The notes beneath the pieces were generated by a model. It saw only the letters and a program-made list of their open reading frames with translations. It did no database searches and had not been told where the DNA came from. Shown here in pieces: positions 38,476-46,769 of a stretch of 64,000 nt of DNA. Where the stretch lies: contig JBKEHH010000007.1 in assembly GCA_046710535.1 (NCBI GenBank), positions 62,001 to 126,000 of the forward strand, written 5' to 3'. Source of the stretch: CAWVSB01 sp046710535 (GTDB taxonomy: Bacteria; Pseudomonadota; Gammaproteobacteria; Pseudomonadales; CAWVSB01). The position numbers were made by a program, and so were the translations under genes. The first letter of the stretch is position 1. Each line of letters opens with the position of its first letter.

Positions 38476-38550
38476 AGATAACGCCTAGATCAGTGCTGCG
38501 AGTTAGCGTGTCTAACCACGAAGAGGCGTTGCTGACTTGACTTGTTACGT
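38476..38550 (-). repeat. attC site
   Basis: Minus strand: 5' core ACGTAAC followed by AAGTC; 3' end TAGGCGTTATCT with intact GTT. Inner arms GTCAGC and GCACTGAT can pair with one extra base, as in real attC sites. Lies 3' of the DUF2007 gene and just before the next cassette's ribosome site. Confidence 0.5.
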
Positions 38551-38633
38551 GGCTTTTTCAGGAAAAATAGCCGCAGTTAAAAAGCTAAAGCCAATAACCA
38601 CAATAGTGGACCCAGTCCGTCTGCCACGTATTG

Positions 38634-38939
38634 TTATAAGTGCTCGGTTTTACAATTCCAGCAAATCTCAAAGGATGCGTCATTATCTTCTTTACACTGA
38701 TCACAACGCCATTGGGCTGCATTCTCTCTACTAAGTGAGCTTTCTATTATTTTAAATGCTTTCTCATAATCTGAATCATTGCGAACCCAAATTTCAATCC
38801 ATGCATCGAAAGCAGATACTTCGCCGACAACACCGGATGAAAACTCGTTTTTTAGTATGACATCTAAGCCGTGAGACTCGAGAATATTCTTGGCGTTACT
38901 TACAATAAATAGATTCTCGTTTGTATAGACCATCTTCAC
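38634..38939 (-). CDS. DUF2007-like protein with a C-terminal zinc ribbon
   Basis: 101 residues from GTG 38939 (or ATG 38933). KMVYTNENLFIVSNAKNILE and VSAFDAWIEIWV match DUF2007, a small ferredoxin-like fold of unknown function. The C-terminus WRCDQCKEDNDASFEICWNC is a CxxC-CxxC zinc finger. The start lies 11 nt after an attC core, as in a typical cassette. Confidence 0.65.
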   Translation of the reverse strand: MKMVYTNENLFIVSNAKNILESHGLDVILKNEFSSGVVGEVSAFDAWIEIWVRNDSDYEKAFKIIESSLSRENAAQWRCDQCKEDNDASFEICWNCKTEHL

Positions 38940-38949
38940 GACGGATTAC

Positions 38950-38993
38950 TCATAACGCGCTGGGATTAGACACAAATGAACCTCCAATTATGC
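38950..38993 (-). repeat. attC site, one core triplet mutated
   Basis: Minus strand: GCATAAT (38993-38987) holds the stop codon of the upstream cassette gene and differs from GCATAAC only in the last base; the 3' core is GCGTTATGA (GTT intact). Short interior (about 30 nt). Confidence 0.45.
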
Positions 38994-39452
38994 CCAGTCA
39001 TCTTCCCGACGCCCGCGTTTTTTCTGCCGTCGGTTTGTCTCTCCAACTGATTCTCGGAGGTCGGAATGTAGTGGCGACGGGTTCCGTCGATCTTCGCTGA
39101 ACGTACGTCGGTCTTTATGGCGCTCATATCGACAACTGCACTCTTGTGCATCGCAGCCAGGCAATGGCAGTGGTGGTATGACTCGCTCGGCGTCAAGGAA
39201 ACGTTTAGCGCCAATAGATTTAACTGCATCACAAGCATCGTCATTAAATATTATCGATGTGGCTTTATATGGATTGCGCGGTTGCGGAGAGCGCTTTTTA
39301 GTTTTAACAATTCCTTTCGTTCGACTATTTAAAGCATTGCCTTTTTTTGCACGCCATAACAAAACTGCAACAATAGTGGCAACTATAATGAGTAGAATAA
39401 TCAGGGCTATGATGAGAACCTCCGAGGCATTCAAGTGCCAATATGATTTCAA
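38988..39452 (-). CDS. Small membrane-anchored protein, unknown function
   Basis: 154 residues from TTG 39452, preceded by GGAGGT about 20 bp away, so the start is uncertain. One N-terminal membrane helix (VLIIALIILLIIVATIVAVL) then a basic, Arg/Asp-rich soluble tail (CSCRYERHKDRRTFSEDRR). The stop is inside an attC core. Confidence 0.5.
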   Translation of the reverse strand: MKSYWHLNASEVLIIALIILLIIVATIVAVLLWRAKKGNALNSRTKGIVKTKKRSPQPRNPYKATSIIFNDDACDAVKSIGAKRFLDAERVIPPLPLPGCDAQECSCRYERHKDRRTFSEDRRNPSPLHSDLRESVGETNRRQKKRGRREDDWA

Positions 39453-39852
39453 TTCAATAGTAAAGTAATTCTACCTCCAATTTTTTGGTTATACAAAGGC
39501 TCGTCAGATATTCCAGAGTTTCGAAATACTATCGGCAAATACCACAAATTGAATTGTTAGAAGAGTTATTTCAGTTCCCCGATAGAAAAACATAAATTAA
39601 ATCTAATAGGGCGTGTTAAACAAACTCTCAGTAATATCTCAACATAGGCGCATCAAGTGCCGCCATGCGACGCCGTAATACCCTGTCTCTAAATGCATAT
39701 AACGCATTTAGTAGGATCGTCGATTAAAGAGTCACCCTTGCTTAATTGTGAATATATTTTTATTTATAGTCTCGATTGTATGCTATAGCCATCATTGCGA
39801 CGGCTAAAAGTACTGATATTATTGATGCTGTATTCAGTGACTACCTATAGAA
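39453..39852. other. Non-coding spacer in the accessory region
   Basis: No convincing gene. ATATAACGC (39707-39715) resembles half an attC core without a partner. Confidence 0.3.
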
Positions 39853-39925
39853 TTTTAGCGCCCAAATCAGCGGCGCGCGGCAGCGCGTCTAGCCCTTAGG
39901 GCGATACTGCCTTTGCTTGTTAATA
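39853..39925 (-). repeat. attC-like site, 3' core triplet mutated
   Basis: Minus strand: TATTAAC followed by AAGC, hairpin GCCCTAAGGGC, GC-rich GCGCTGCCGCGCGCCGC, and end GGGCGCTAAAA where GTT has become GCT. Folding potential is strong. It shares its last 7 bases and the flank with the site at 36843-36895. Confidence 0.45.
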
Positions 39926-39971
39926 TTTGTTCCATACTTTGCTCTCTATCTAATATGGCGATTTCTTCCAT
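39867..39971 (-). CDS. Micro-ORF reading into an attC-like site
   Basis: 34 codons from ATG 39971, with a strong AAAGGAGAAAAGAGGT upstream. The protein (EEIAILDREQSMEQILTSKG, then an Arg/Ala-rich tail) is encoded half by the attC-like hairpin. Either a cassette gene cut down by recombination or a leader peptide. Confidence 0.35.
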   Translation of the reverse strand: MEEIAILDREQSMEQILTSKGSIALRARRAAARR

Positions 39972-40050
39972 ACCTCTTTTCTCCTTTTATTTTTCTAATA
40001 CATATTTCATATATATCTAAGCTATCGAGCTTAATAGCAAGTAGCTTATT

Positions 40051-40154
40051 CGTTAACTCGTTAACTCGTTAACTCGTTAATTCGTTAATTCGTTAATTAG
40101 TTATTTCGTTATTTCGTTATTTCGTTATTTCGTTATTTCGTTATTTCGTTATTT
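40051..40154. repeat. Octamer tandem repeat, 13 units in three variant blocks
   Basis: Three CGTTAACT, three CGTTAATT, one AGTTATTT and six CGTTATTT, without gaps, 190 bp upstream of the lpxD start. Block order implies stepwise slippage expansion. Confidence 0.95.
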
Positions 40155-40345
40155 CGGTACGAAGTTAATATGTTATTCGTCGCCTTATAAAATAATCTCT
40201 TACGTTAGGTAAAAGTGACGGAACTTGTCAATAGATACAGCGAACATGATAACATTTTGTGATCTGCTACCCTGATTCTGTTAATGTACAATCAATTATA
40301 AGTTGAGAAGCGTTGAGACAGCGCTATGAAAGGTGTTTTTTTACT

Positions 40346-41443
40346 ATGATCACTTCTGAAAAATCGATCAGCCTCGCAGAGATCTCCAATTACCTAAACA
40401 TCTCACTATCAGTTGACGCGGGTAAGTATGCAGCAGAGAAAAATATTATCGGTATTGCATCACTAGAATCGGCAGGGGAGATGCATATAGGTTTTTTATC
40501 CAATCCCAAAAAATTAGCCGAACTACAATTTAGCAAAGCGGCCGCCGTTATTGTTAGGCCTGAGTTTGCCGACAAGGTCAGCTCTATCGCATTAGTTTGT
40601 GATAACCCTTACCTAGCCTATGCCCAATTGAGTCAGCTATTTGATGATGCGCCAGCCATGTCTGCCGGCATCGACTCGACGGCAGTTATCGCTGCAACAG
40701 CGACCATCCAAGAAGGGGTATTTATTGGACCGCACGTCGTCATTGGTGAATATGCCATTGTCGGTGCACATAGTTGTATTGGGGCCAATAGCTGTATCGG
40801 CGATCACAGCGTCATCGGCCAGCATTGTCATCTTCATTCAGGAGTACATATTTATCATCGAGTACGAATGGGTGATTATGTGTCAATCCACAGCGCTACT
40901 GTCATTGGCTGTGATGGTTTTGGTTATGCGCCAACTGGCATTGCTGGTAACGGCTGGAAAAAAATATTCCAACTTGGCGGGGTGTTAATTGGTAACCATG
41001 TTGAAATTGGTGCCGGCACTTGTATTGATCGAGGCGCTCTCGATGATACTGAAATCCACGATGGTGTCATTATTGATAACCATGTTCATATTGCTCATAA
41101 CTGCGTTATCGGTGACTCTACCGCCTTGGCTGGCGGAGTTGCTATGGCAGGAGCAACAATTATCGGGAAAAACTGCACCGTAGCTGGTATGGTCGGGCTC
41201 GCAGGCCAGATCGAAATTGCCGACAATGTACATATTACCGGTAAATCAATGGTTACTAACTCGATTAAAGAGGCCGGAGCCTATTCCTCCGGCACCGGAT
41301 TACAACCCAGTAGAGAATGGCGAAAATCAGTAATTCGCTTTCGCCAACTAGACGATATGGCAAAACGGATTAATAAATTAGAAAAAAATCAGTGCAATAG
41401 TCTTCAACATCCATTTAAAGGTGACGGAGGGATTAAGGTTTAA
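40346..41443 (+). CDS. lpxD: UDP-3-O-acylglucosamine N-acyltransferase, isolated copy
   Basis: 365 residues from ATG 40346. An N-terminal uridine-binding domain (1-100) is followed by left-handed beta-helix hexapeptide repeats (IGANSCIGDHSVIGQH, IDNHVHIAHNCVIG with the catalytic His) and a C-terminal helix. LpxD adds the N-linked acyl chain in lipid A synthesis. The canonical gene sits in bamA-skp-lpxD-fabZ; none of those is here, so this is probably a second, accessory copy that may alter lipid A acylation (inference). Confidence 0.88.
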   Translation: MITSEKSISLAEISNYLNISLSVDAGKYAAEKNIIGIASLESAGEMHIGFLSNPKKLAELQFSKAAAVIVRPEFADKVSSIALVCDNPYLAYAQLSQLFDDAPAMSAGIDSTAVIAATATIQEGVFIGPHVVIGEYAIVGAHSCIGANSCIGDHSVIGQHCHLHSGVHIYHRVRMGDYVSIHSATVIGCDGFGYAPTGIAGNGWKKIFQLGGVLIGNHVEIGAGTCIDRGALDDTEIHDGVIIDNHVHIAHNCVIGDSTALAGGVAMAGATIIGKNCTVAGMVGLAGQIEIADNVHITGKSMVTNSIKEAGAYSSGTGLQPSREWRKSVIRFRQLDDMAKRINKLEKNQCNSLQHPFKGDGGIKV

Positions 41444-41459
41444 TTCCTCCGTCACCTTT
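41417..41459 (+). terminator. Strong hairpin overlapping the lpxD stop codon
   Basis: 14-bp perfect arms AAAGGTGACGGAGG / CCTCCGTCACCTTT around a 15-nt loop that contains the lpxD stop. No T tract follows, so it may act as a 3' stabiliser or a convergent-gene barrier. Confidence 0.6.
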
Positions 41460-41531
41460 CTAGAACATCCTTAGTTTAAGTGGGCAAAATCAGTCGCTTT
41501 GTCCTGCAGTTCCAGTTCTTCAATCCCGCAG

Positions 41532-43151
41532 TTATTCATTAGTATCCAAGACCTCTCTGACTTTAGTCGTCAGTACTTGCATCGAGAAAGGTTTTTGCAA
41601 GAAATGCGCATCTTCTTTGAGATCAGTTTTTTTGCCAAGCACGTCTGCTGGATAACCAGACATAAAAAGTACCTTTAACTTGGGGCTAAGGACTCGTAAT
41701 TTAACCGCTAGATCCATGCCATTGATTTTCGGCATAACCACATCAGTTATCAATAAATCAATCTCAGATAGGTGCTCGTGAAACCGCGCTTCAGCACGTT
41801 CGCCGCCCGAAGCCGCTAACACCTTGTAACCGTTATTCTCAAGCATATCGGTTTCTATTTCGAGTAACATTTCCTCATCTTCAACCAGTAGTATGGTTTC
41901 TGTACCCTGATCACTTGGCGTTTCAATGCTGTGCTGTTTGGTCTCTATTAGGGTACTGACTCTTTGGAAATAGATATCAAATGTGGTTCCCTGTCCTAGT
42001 TCGCTAAAAACATTGATAAACCCTGCGTTCGTTTTGACCGCCCCTAACGTGAAGGACAGGCCCAAGCCGGTGCCTTCGCCTATGGCCTTGGTGGTGTAAA
42101 ACGGTTCAAAAATTTGGGCTTTTGTTGCCTCATTCATGCCGCAACCATTATCAGTTATAGAGAGTTTTACATACTCCCCTAGCGGAATTTCGTGGGTCTT
42201 AGTTATGGTGTTTTTCTCATCTAGTGTGCAGTTTCTCGCAGTAATGGAAATTTGCCCGTTGCCAGCAATCGCATCTCGTGCATTGATACACAGATTAGCA
42301 AGCACTTGATCAATGTGGGTCGGGTCAACTTTAACCGACCAAAGGTCTGGGGCCGGTTCCCAGGACAAAATAATACTCTCACCAATCAGGCGTTTCAGCA
42401 TACCCATCATGGCTGCTATCGAACTATTGAGATTCAGCACTTTGGGTTCAATCTTTTGTTTGCGGGCAAAGGTGAGAAGTTGCCGAGTAAGCTTTGCAGA
42501 ATGGTTAGCCGCTTTGGTGATCGCTTGTATATTTTTTATCAGTGGGTCCGTGTTATCCAGTTTGTTCATGGCTAATTCGGCCTGACCGAGAATAACACCT
42601 AACATATTGTTGAAATCGTGGGCAATACCGCCAGCAAGGTTACCAATCGCTTCTATTTTTTGAGCTTGATGCAGTTGTTCGGTTAGGGTGATTTGTATGT
42701 CAGTAGCGTTTTTTTGAGTGGTGATATCTTCAATCACGAATATAAAATGGTCGGGTTGATTAGTGTTGTCTCTAACTAGACTCGTCGCTACGTTTACCCA
42801 AACGATATCACCGATGTTAGTGTAATAGCGTTTATCTTTGGAGTAGGTGCTGATTTCATTGTTAATAAGCTGATTAACCGCGACTTGATCCATGGGTAAG
42901 TCTTCTGGGTGGATCAGGTCCTGAAAACGTTTAGATAACAGTGCTTGTTGCGAATACCCAACAATATCGCAGAGCTTTTTATTGACCTGCAACCATGATC
43001 CGTCCAAACCCACAGATGCAACCCCCACCGCAGCTTGCTCAAAAATACGTCTAAACTTGTTTTCACTTTTTTGTAATTTAGCTGCAACTTGTTCGACTTT
43101 TAACTCTTTCTTGCTCACTATGGTGGGCGGCTTATTCTTATTGACTTCCAT
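41532..43151 (-). CDS. PAS hybrid histidine kinase with receiver domain
   Basis: 539 residues, no membrane helix. PAS domain at about 25-150 (FRRIFEQAAVGVASVGLDGS), HisKA with phospho-His in GNLAGGIAHDFNNMLG (about 175), HATPase_c with the G boxes (GEGTGLGLSFTLG), and a C-terminal receiver with DLLITDVVMP holding the phospho-Asp and a Lys in FLQKPF. Cytosolic sensor; the signal and the response partner are unknown. Confidence 0.92.
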   Translation of the reverse strand: MEVNKNKPPTIVSKKELKVEQVAAKLQKSENKFRRIFEQAAVGVASVGLDGSWLQVNKKLCDIVGYSQQALLSKRFQDLIHPEDLPMDQVAVNQLINNEISTYSKDKRYYTNIGDIVWVNVATSLVRDNTNQPDHFIFVIEDITTQKNATDIQITLTEQLHQAQKIEAIGNLAGGIAHDFNNMLGVILGQAELAMNKLDNTDPLIKNIQAITKAANHSAKLTRQLLTFARKQKIEPKVLNLNSSIAAMMGMLKRLIGESIILSWEPAPDLWSVKVDPTHIDQVLANLCINARDAIAGNGQISITARNCTLDEKNTITKTHEIPLGEYVKLSITDNGCGMNEATKAQIFEPFYTTKAIGEGTGLGLSFTLGAVKTNAGFINVFSELGQGTTFDIYFQRVSTLIETKQHSIETPSDQGTETILLVEDEEMLLEIETDMLENNGYKVLAASGGERAEARFHEHLSEIDLLITDVVMPKINGMDLAVKLRVLSPKLKVLFMSGYPADVLGKKTDLKEDAHFLQKPFSMQVLTTKVREVLDTNE

Positions 43152-43397
43152 GTTTTACTCTTGCGGGGCATTTAAAAATATCTTCTGCTGACATTATAGC
43201 ACCAGTACTTTTCTGAACATGTATGTTTAACTGCTGTGGATCATTTTCCCCTATGCAAGGATCTGCGCAGTGGATACTCAGAATTAAAAATCGAACTGCT
43301 TAAGTTTTTGTTCACATTACTCCTATTATTCCAAGAAGCCTAATACAAACTCTATAATCTGCCGGGGCAGAGCCATTGAAATGCGACGGCAATGCTA
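43152..43397. other. Non-coding spacer
   Basis: Nothing recognised; likely promoter region of the hybrid kinase. Confidence 0.3.
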
Positions 43398-43563
43398 TTA
43401 CTTACACATCGATGGATTGTGCTTACATAAACTCAGCATAACCTGGGCCGCCTCACTATCAACGGTGCGGCTAATAATTCGTTTAAAATACTCTCGTAGC
43501 CAAATTAACCCTTGATCTCTGTCTTGTCGTTTGTACCAAATAGCGAAGATTTGTTGTGGCATT
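43398..43563 (-). pseudogene. C-terminal fragment of a LysR-type regulator
   Basis: The minus-strand frame reads MPQQIFAIWYKRQDRDQGLI then WLREYFKRIISRTVDSEAA, resembling the end of a LysR effector domain (…IWHKR-D-P-WLRE). Upstream an (AT)8 run (43584-43599) lies where the frame is lost. No N-terminal helix-turn-helix remains. Confidence 0.45.
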
Positions 43564-43699
43564 ATTTCTATAGGAGGTTTGGAATATATATATATATATG
43601 TTGAGTTAACAGGCTTTCAGCTTGGTCAAATTCGCCTTGTCGTCTTAAGGCATTAACTTAGGTAACGGTAAGCGGATGGAAGTATAGGTAGGATTAATA

Positions 43700-43860
43700 T
43701 CCCCGCACATCTTCCAACTATGCCGTCTGCTGACTTCTGCTCAATCACTCAAAGGGTTTCCCCCGTGAGAGCTATCGGTTTGCATCTGGTTCGCTCTCTT
43801 TGGACAATGCACACCAAAGAGCCAAGGCACTTATTAATCAGAGCCTCACTGGTTTCTTAC
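43700..43860 (-). mobile_element. Possible group II intron remnant
   Basis: The minus strand contains CACGGGGGAAACCC and GAGCAGAAGTCAGCAGACGG followed by CATAGT, text I associate with the stretch just before or at the start of group II intron reverse-transcriptase ORFs. No reverse transcriptase or catalytic domain V is present. Recognition is from memory of the motif only. Confidence 0.35.
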
Positions 43861-44450
43861 CGATCGCCTGTTAAGCAGATCTCCGCAGATAAGAACACGA
43901 GCTGTCCCCGCACCCCAAGGGCACTTTGTCGCTACACTCGGGCGCGCAACTGCATCTTTTACGATGGCCGATCGGCCGAGTTGATTCAATGCTTGCAGTG
44001 TGGTCCGGTCTAAAGCGGCTATATCGTAGTCAATTACTTGATCTTTCATTAAAATGATTAGCGGTTGTAAAGATTGGCGCAATCGATGGCATTTTGGATA
44101 ATGCTCATTACTTCTCCTAAGAGCTAACAGTTTATTCAACCGAGCCCGCTCGAAAACGTCTCGCTCTTAAAGTCTTAACATAATAATATAACATCGAGTC
44201 AATAACTCAACTGCAGTTATAGATGTTTTCTTCCAGAGAATTCGAGAACCGGCTCTATTTGTCTCTCTATATATTTCGTTAATTATCCACTTAAACAAAC
44301 ACGCTTAAGTTATTCATCTCGCTATTGTAATTGGAATTATTCCTCAATGACTACCTGACAAAACGAGCCAAGAGAGTTGAATTTGGCTCTTAAACAGCGC
44401 ACTTGATATTTGTTTTGTTTAAAAGGACCAACAACACCGGATTTAAAAAA
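43861..44450. other. Non-coding debris between mobile-element fragments
   Basis: Open frames here are low-complexity shadows without family resemblance. No clear gene. Confidence 0.3.
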
Positions 44451-44537
44451 ATGAGCTTCAGCGATATACCTATATATGCAGTCGAGAAATCAACAAAGTT
44501 TATCGATCAACTTCGTAACTTTATGTCAGCAGAATAA
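44451..44537 (+). pseudogene. Possible N-terminal stub of an integron-type integrase
   Basis: 28 codons: SDIPIYAVEKSTKFIDQLRN then FMSAE and TAA. KSTKFIDQLRNFM resembles the beginning of IntI proteins (compare PIRLLDQLRFHMRKSG in the intact intI of this window). The rest of the gene is absent. Confidence 0.3.
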
Positions 44538-44567
44538 GACTCTTTATTTGATTTTGAAAATATTTCA

Positions 44568-46523
44568 TTACTGTTTCAATTTCCGTAACATCTGAATTTT
44601 CAATATTAGTTCACTCATTTTCAGTGGTTTGTAAAAAAATCCAGCAATACCAATTTTTGCCGCTGACTTTGGATTTGCGTGGTTGCTATATCCAGTACAC
44701 AGAATGATAGGTAAAGAGGGCTTTAAGTTTAATAGTTTCTTTGCGAGCAACATGCCAGACATTCCGGGCATGGTTTCATCAGTAATCACCAGGTCAATAC
44801 TGTTCCCAATGAGCAAAAATGCCTCCCACGCGAGGACCGGATCTGTAAATAGGATTACTTCAGCACCGCTCCTTGTAAGGTAATCATACAGCAGATCTGC
44901 AAGTGATGATTCATCATCAACCACCATAATGCGGAGCCCCTTTAGATTTTCAATCGATGTCGTATTGGTGATCTCTTGTGACGCGTCTTCTGGCGACGCC
45001 AGCGGAAGACAGAGGTTAAAAGTTGTGCCACCCTCTGCGCTAGACTCCACCTGAATATGCCCCCCCCTCGCATGCACGATTCCATGCACGATGGATAGCC
45101 CCATACCGCTATTCATACCTTTTTTTTTGGTGCTGAAGTAGGGATCAAACATTTTGGTGCGCTCAAGCTCAGAAATGCCACTGCCGGTATCGCTGAGGGA
45201 CACGGTCGCGTAATCTCCGCTGTAACTTTGGTGGCAGGAGACACAGACTCCAGATAAGTTTCCTCGGGTTGTACCTATGTCTATTCGTCCATACTCTCCC
45301 ATGGCCTGCCATGAATTTATGGCCAGATTCATTAGGATCTGGTGTAAGTGAACCGGCTGTATTTGGATATGCAGGTTTTCGTTCTCTTGGTGGTTATTGA
45401 TTTCGATAGTGCTGGGTATAGTGGCGCGCAACAACCCCCGCACCTCAGTAACCATCGGCTGCAGAGCAGTGATAGGGGGGTTGCCTATTTCATGTTCCAA
45501 CCCCAAACCACTGAATATCAGCATCTGGGAAATCAGTTCCGTGGCTCGGTTGCCGGCGACATGGATTTGACTGATGTATTTCTGGTTACGGGCGGACAGC
45601 GGCACCTTGTCTGAGCTTGGCGTACCGAGCAGTTCTGTATAGCCCAGTATAGCGGCCAGGATGTTGTTGAAATCATGAGCGATGCCGCTAGTGAGATGTC
45701 CAATTAATTCCATCTTCTGGGCTTTCAGGAAAGATACTCGTTTTTCCCTCTCATCATTTTGGAATGCGAGCTCTGCGTTGGCTATGGCTAACTCAGCGGC
45801 ACGTTTTTCCTTCTCTTCGCTTTGGAATATGATTTCTTTATTGGCGACGACTAACTCATCGATACCTTTTTCCTTCTCTTCGCTTTGGAATACGATTTCT
45901 TTATTGGCGACGACTAACTCATCGGAACGCATTCTGTTCTCATCATTTTGGAATGCGAGTTCTCTATTGGCTATGGCTAACTCATCGGCACGCTTTTCCT
46001 TCTCATCATTTTGGAATGCGAGTTCTTTATTGGCTCTGACTAACTCATCGGCACGCTTTTCCTTCTCATCATTTTGGAATGCGAGTTCTTTATTGGCTCT
46101 GGCTAGCTCATCGGCACGCTTTTCCTTCTCATCATTTTGGAATGCGAGTTCTTTATTGGCTCTGGCTAGCTCATCGGCACGCTTTTCCTTCTCATCATTT
46201 TGGAATGCGAGCTCTTTATTGGCTATGGCTAGCTCATCGGCACGCTTTTCCTTCTCATCATTTTGGAATGCGAGTTCTTTATTGGCTATGGCTAGCTCAT
46301 CGGCACGCTTTTCCTTCTCATCATTTTGAAATGCGAGTTCTTTATTGGCTATGGCTAGCTCATCGGCACGCTTTTCCTTCTCATCATTTTGGAATGCGAG
46401 TTCTTTATGGGCGACGGCTAACTCATCGGGATGCTTTTCCTTCGCTTCGCTTTGGAATGCGAGTTCTTTACTGGCGACGGCTAACTCATCGGGACGCTTT
46501 TCCTCAGGCTGATTACTAACCAA
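44568..46523 (-). CDS. Cytosolic hybrid histidine kinase with a 21-residue repeat coiled coil
   Basis: 651 residues. Residues 1-273 are thirteen 21-residue units (EKRADELAIANKELAFQND type), three heptads each, forming a long coiled coil in place of a sensor domain. HisKA follows (LTSGIAHDFNNILAAILGYT, phospho-His), HATPase_c (GMGLSIVHGIVHARGG) and a receiver (LRIMVVDDESSL, DLVITDETMPGMSG, FYKPLKM). Such ladders are known in proteobacterial kinases. No membrane helix or PAS domain, so signal input probably comes from a partner binding the coil (inference). Confidence 0.9.
   Translation of the reverse strand: MVSNQPEEKRPDELAVASKELAFQSEAKEKHPDELAVAHKELAFQNDEKEKRADELAIANKELAFQNDEKEKRADELAIANKELAFQNDEKEKRADELAIANKELAFQNDEKEKRADELARANKELAFQNDEKEKRADELARANKELAFQNDEKEKRADELVRANKELAFQNDEKEKRADELAIANRELAFQNDENRMRSDELVVANKEIVFQSEEKEKGIDELVVANKEIIFQSEEKEKRAAELAIANAELAFQNDEREKRVSFLKAQKMELIGHLTSGIAHDFNNILAAILGYTELLGTPSSDKVPLSARNQKYISQIHVAGNRATELISQMLIFSGLGLEHEIGNPPITALQPMVTEVRGLLRATIPSTIEINNHQENENLHIQIQPVHLHQILMNLAINSWQAMGEYGRIDIGTTRGNLSGVCVSCHQSYSGDYATVSLSDTGSGISELERTKMFDPYFSTKKKGMNSGMGLSIVHGIVHARGGHIQVESSAEGGTTFNLCLPLASPEDASQEITNTTSIENLKGLRIMVVDDESSLADLLYDYLTRSGAEVILFTDPVLAWEAFLLIGNSIDLVITDETMPGMSGMLLAKKLLNLKPSLPIILCTGYSNHANPKSAAKIGIAGFFYKPLKMSELILKIQMLRKLKQ
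45705..46523 (-). repeat. 63-bp tandem repeat inside the kinase gene (13 units)
   Basis: Period 63 bp = 21 codons. The middle units (3-8) are nearly identical at the DNA level; outer units are diverged. Copy number could change by slippage without breaking the frame, altering coil length in three-heptad steps. Confidence 0.93.
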
Positions 46524-46682
46524 GCTCTATTGCTCCTATATATGGTGCCGATAGCTCAACTACAATAACCCGTATAACCTGCGAATAACAAGGGTTTAAA
46601 ATAGCGAGTGCGAGTATTCCTGATACAGGGTTTCCGCTACTACTTATGTATTCATATTGTTTTACAGATGGATTCTCGTTTT

Positions 46683-46754
46683 GGATAACGCCCGCATTTG
46701 CGTCTGGCTTGGAGCACAGAGGAAAAACAGTCCGATAACATGCGCTTGTTATGC
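46683..46754 (-). repeat. attC site, intact
   Basis: Minus strand: GCATAAC then AAGCGCATG; ends ATGCGGGCGTTATCC. Both core triplets (AAC, GTT) are intact, and the inner arms GCGCAT and ATGCG(G)GC pair with an extra base, the classic attC asymmetry. It lies 15 bp past the stop of the oxygenase gene. Confidence 0.85.
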
Positions 46755-46769
46755 TAATGCACGCTCAAT

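Noticed and set aside
40051..40154. Possible CRISPR-like or iteron array
   Set aside because: Units are contiguous 8-mers without spacers, and no replication gene or cas gene is near.
43720..44139. Two overlapping frames on opposite strands as genes
   Set aside because: No homology, poor starts, and the sequence looks like mobile-element debris.
45682..46519. Two repetitive plus-strand frames opposite the kinase
   Set aside because: Antisense shadows of the 63-bp repeat; no ribosome sites and no family resemblance.
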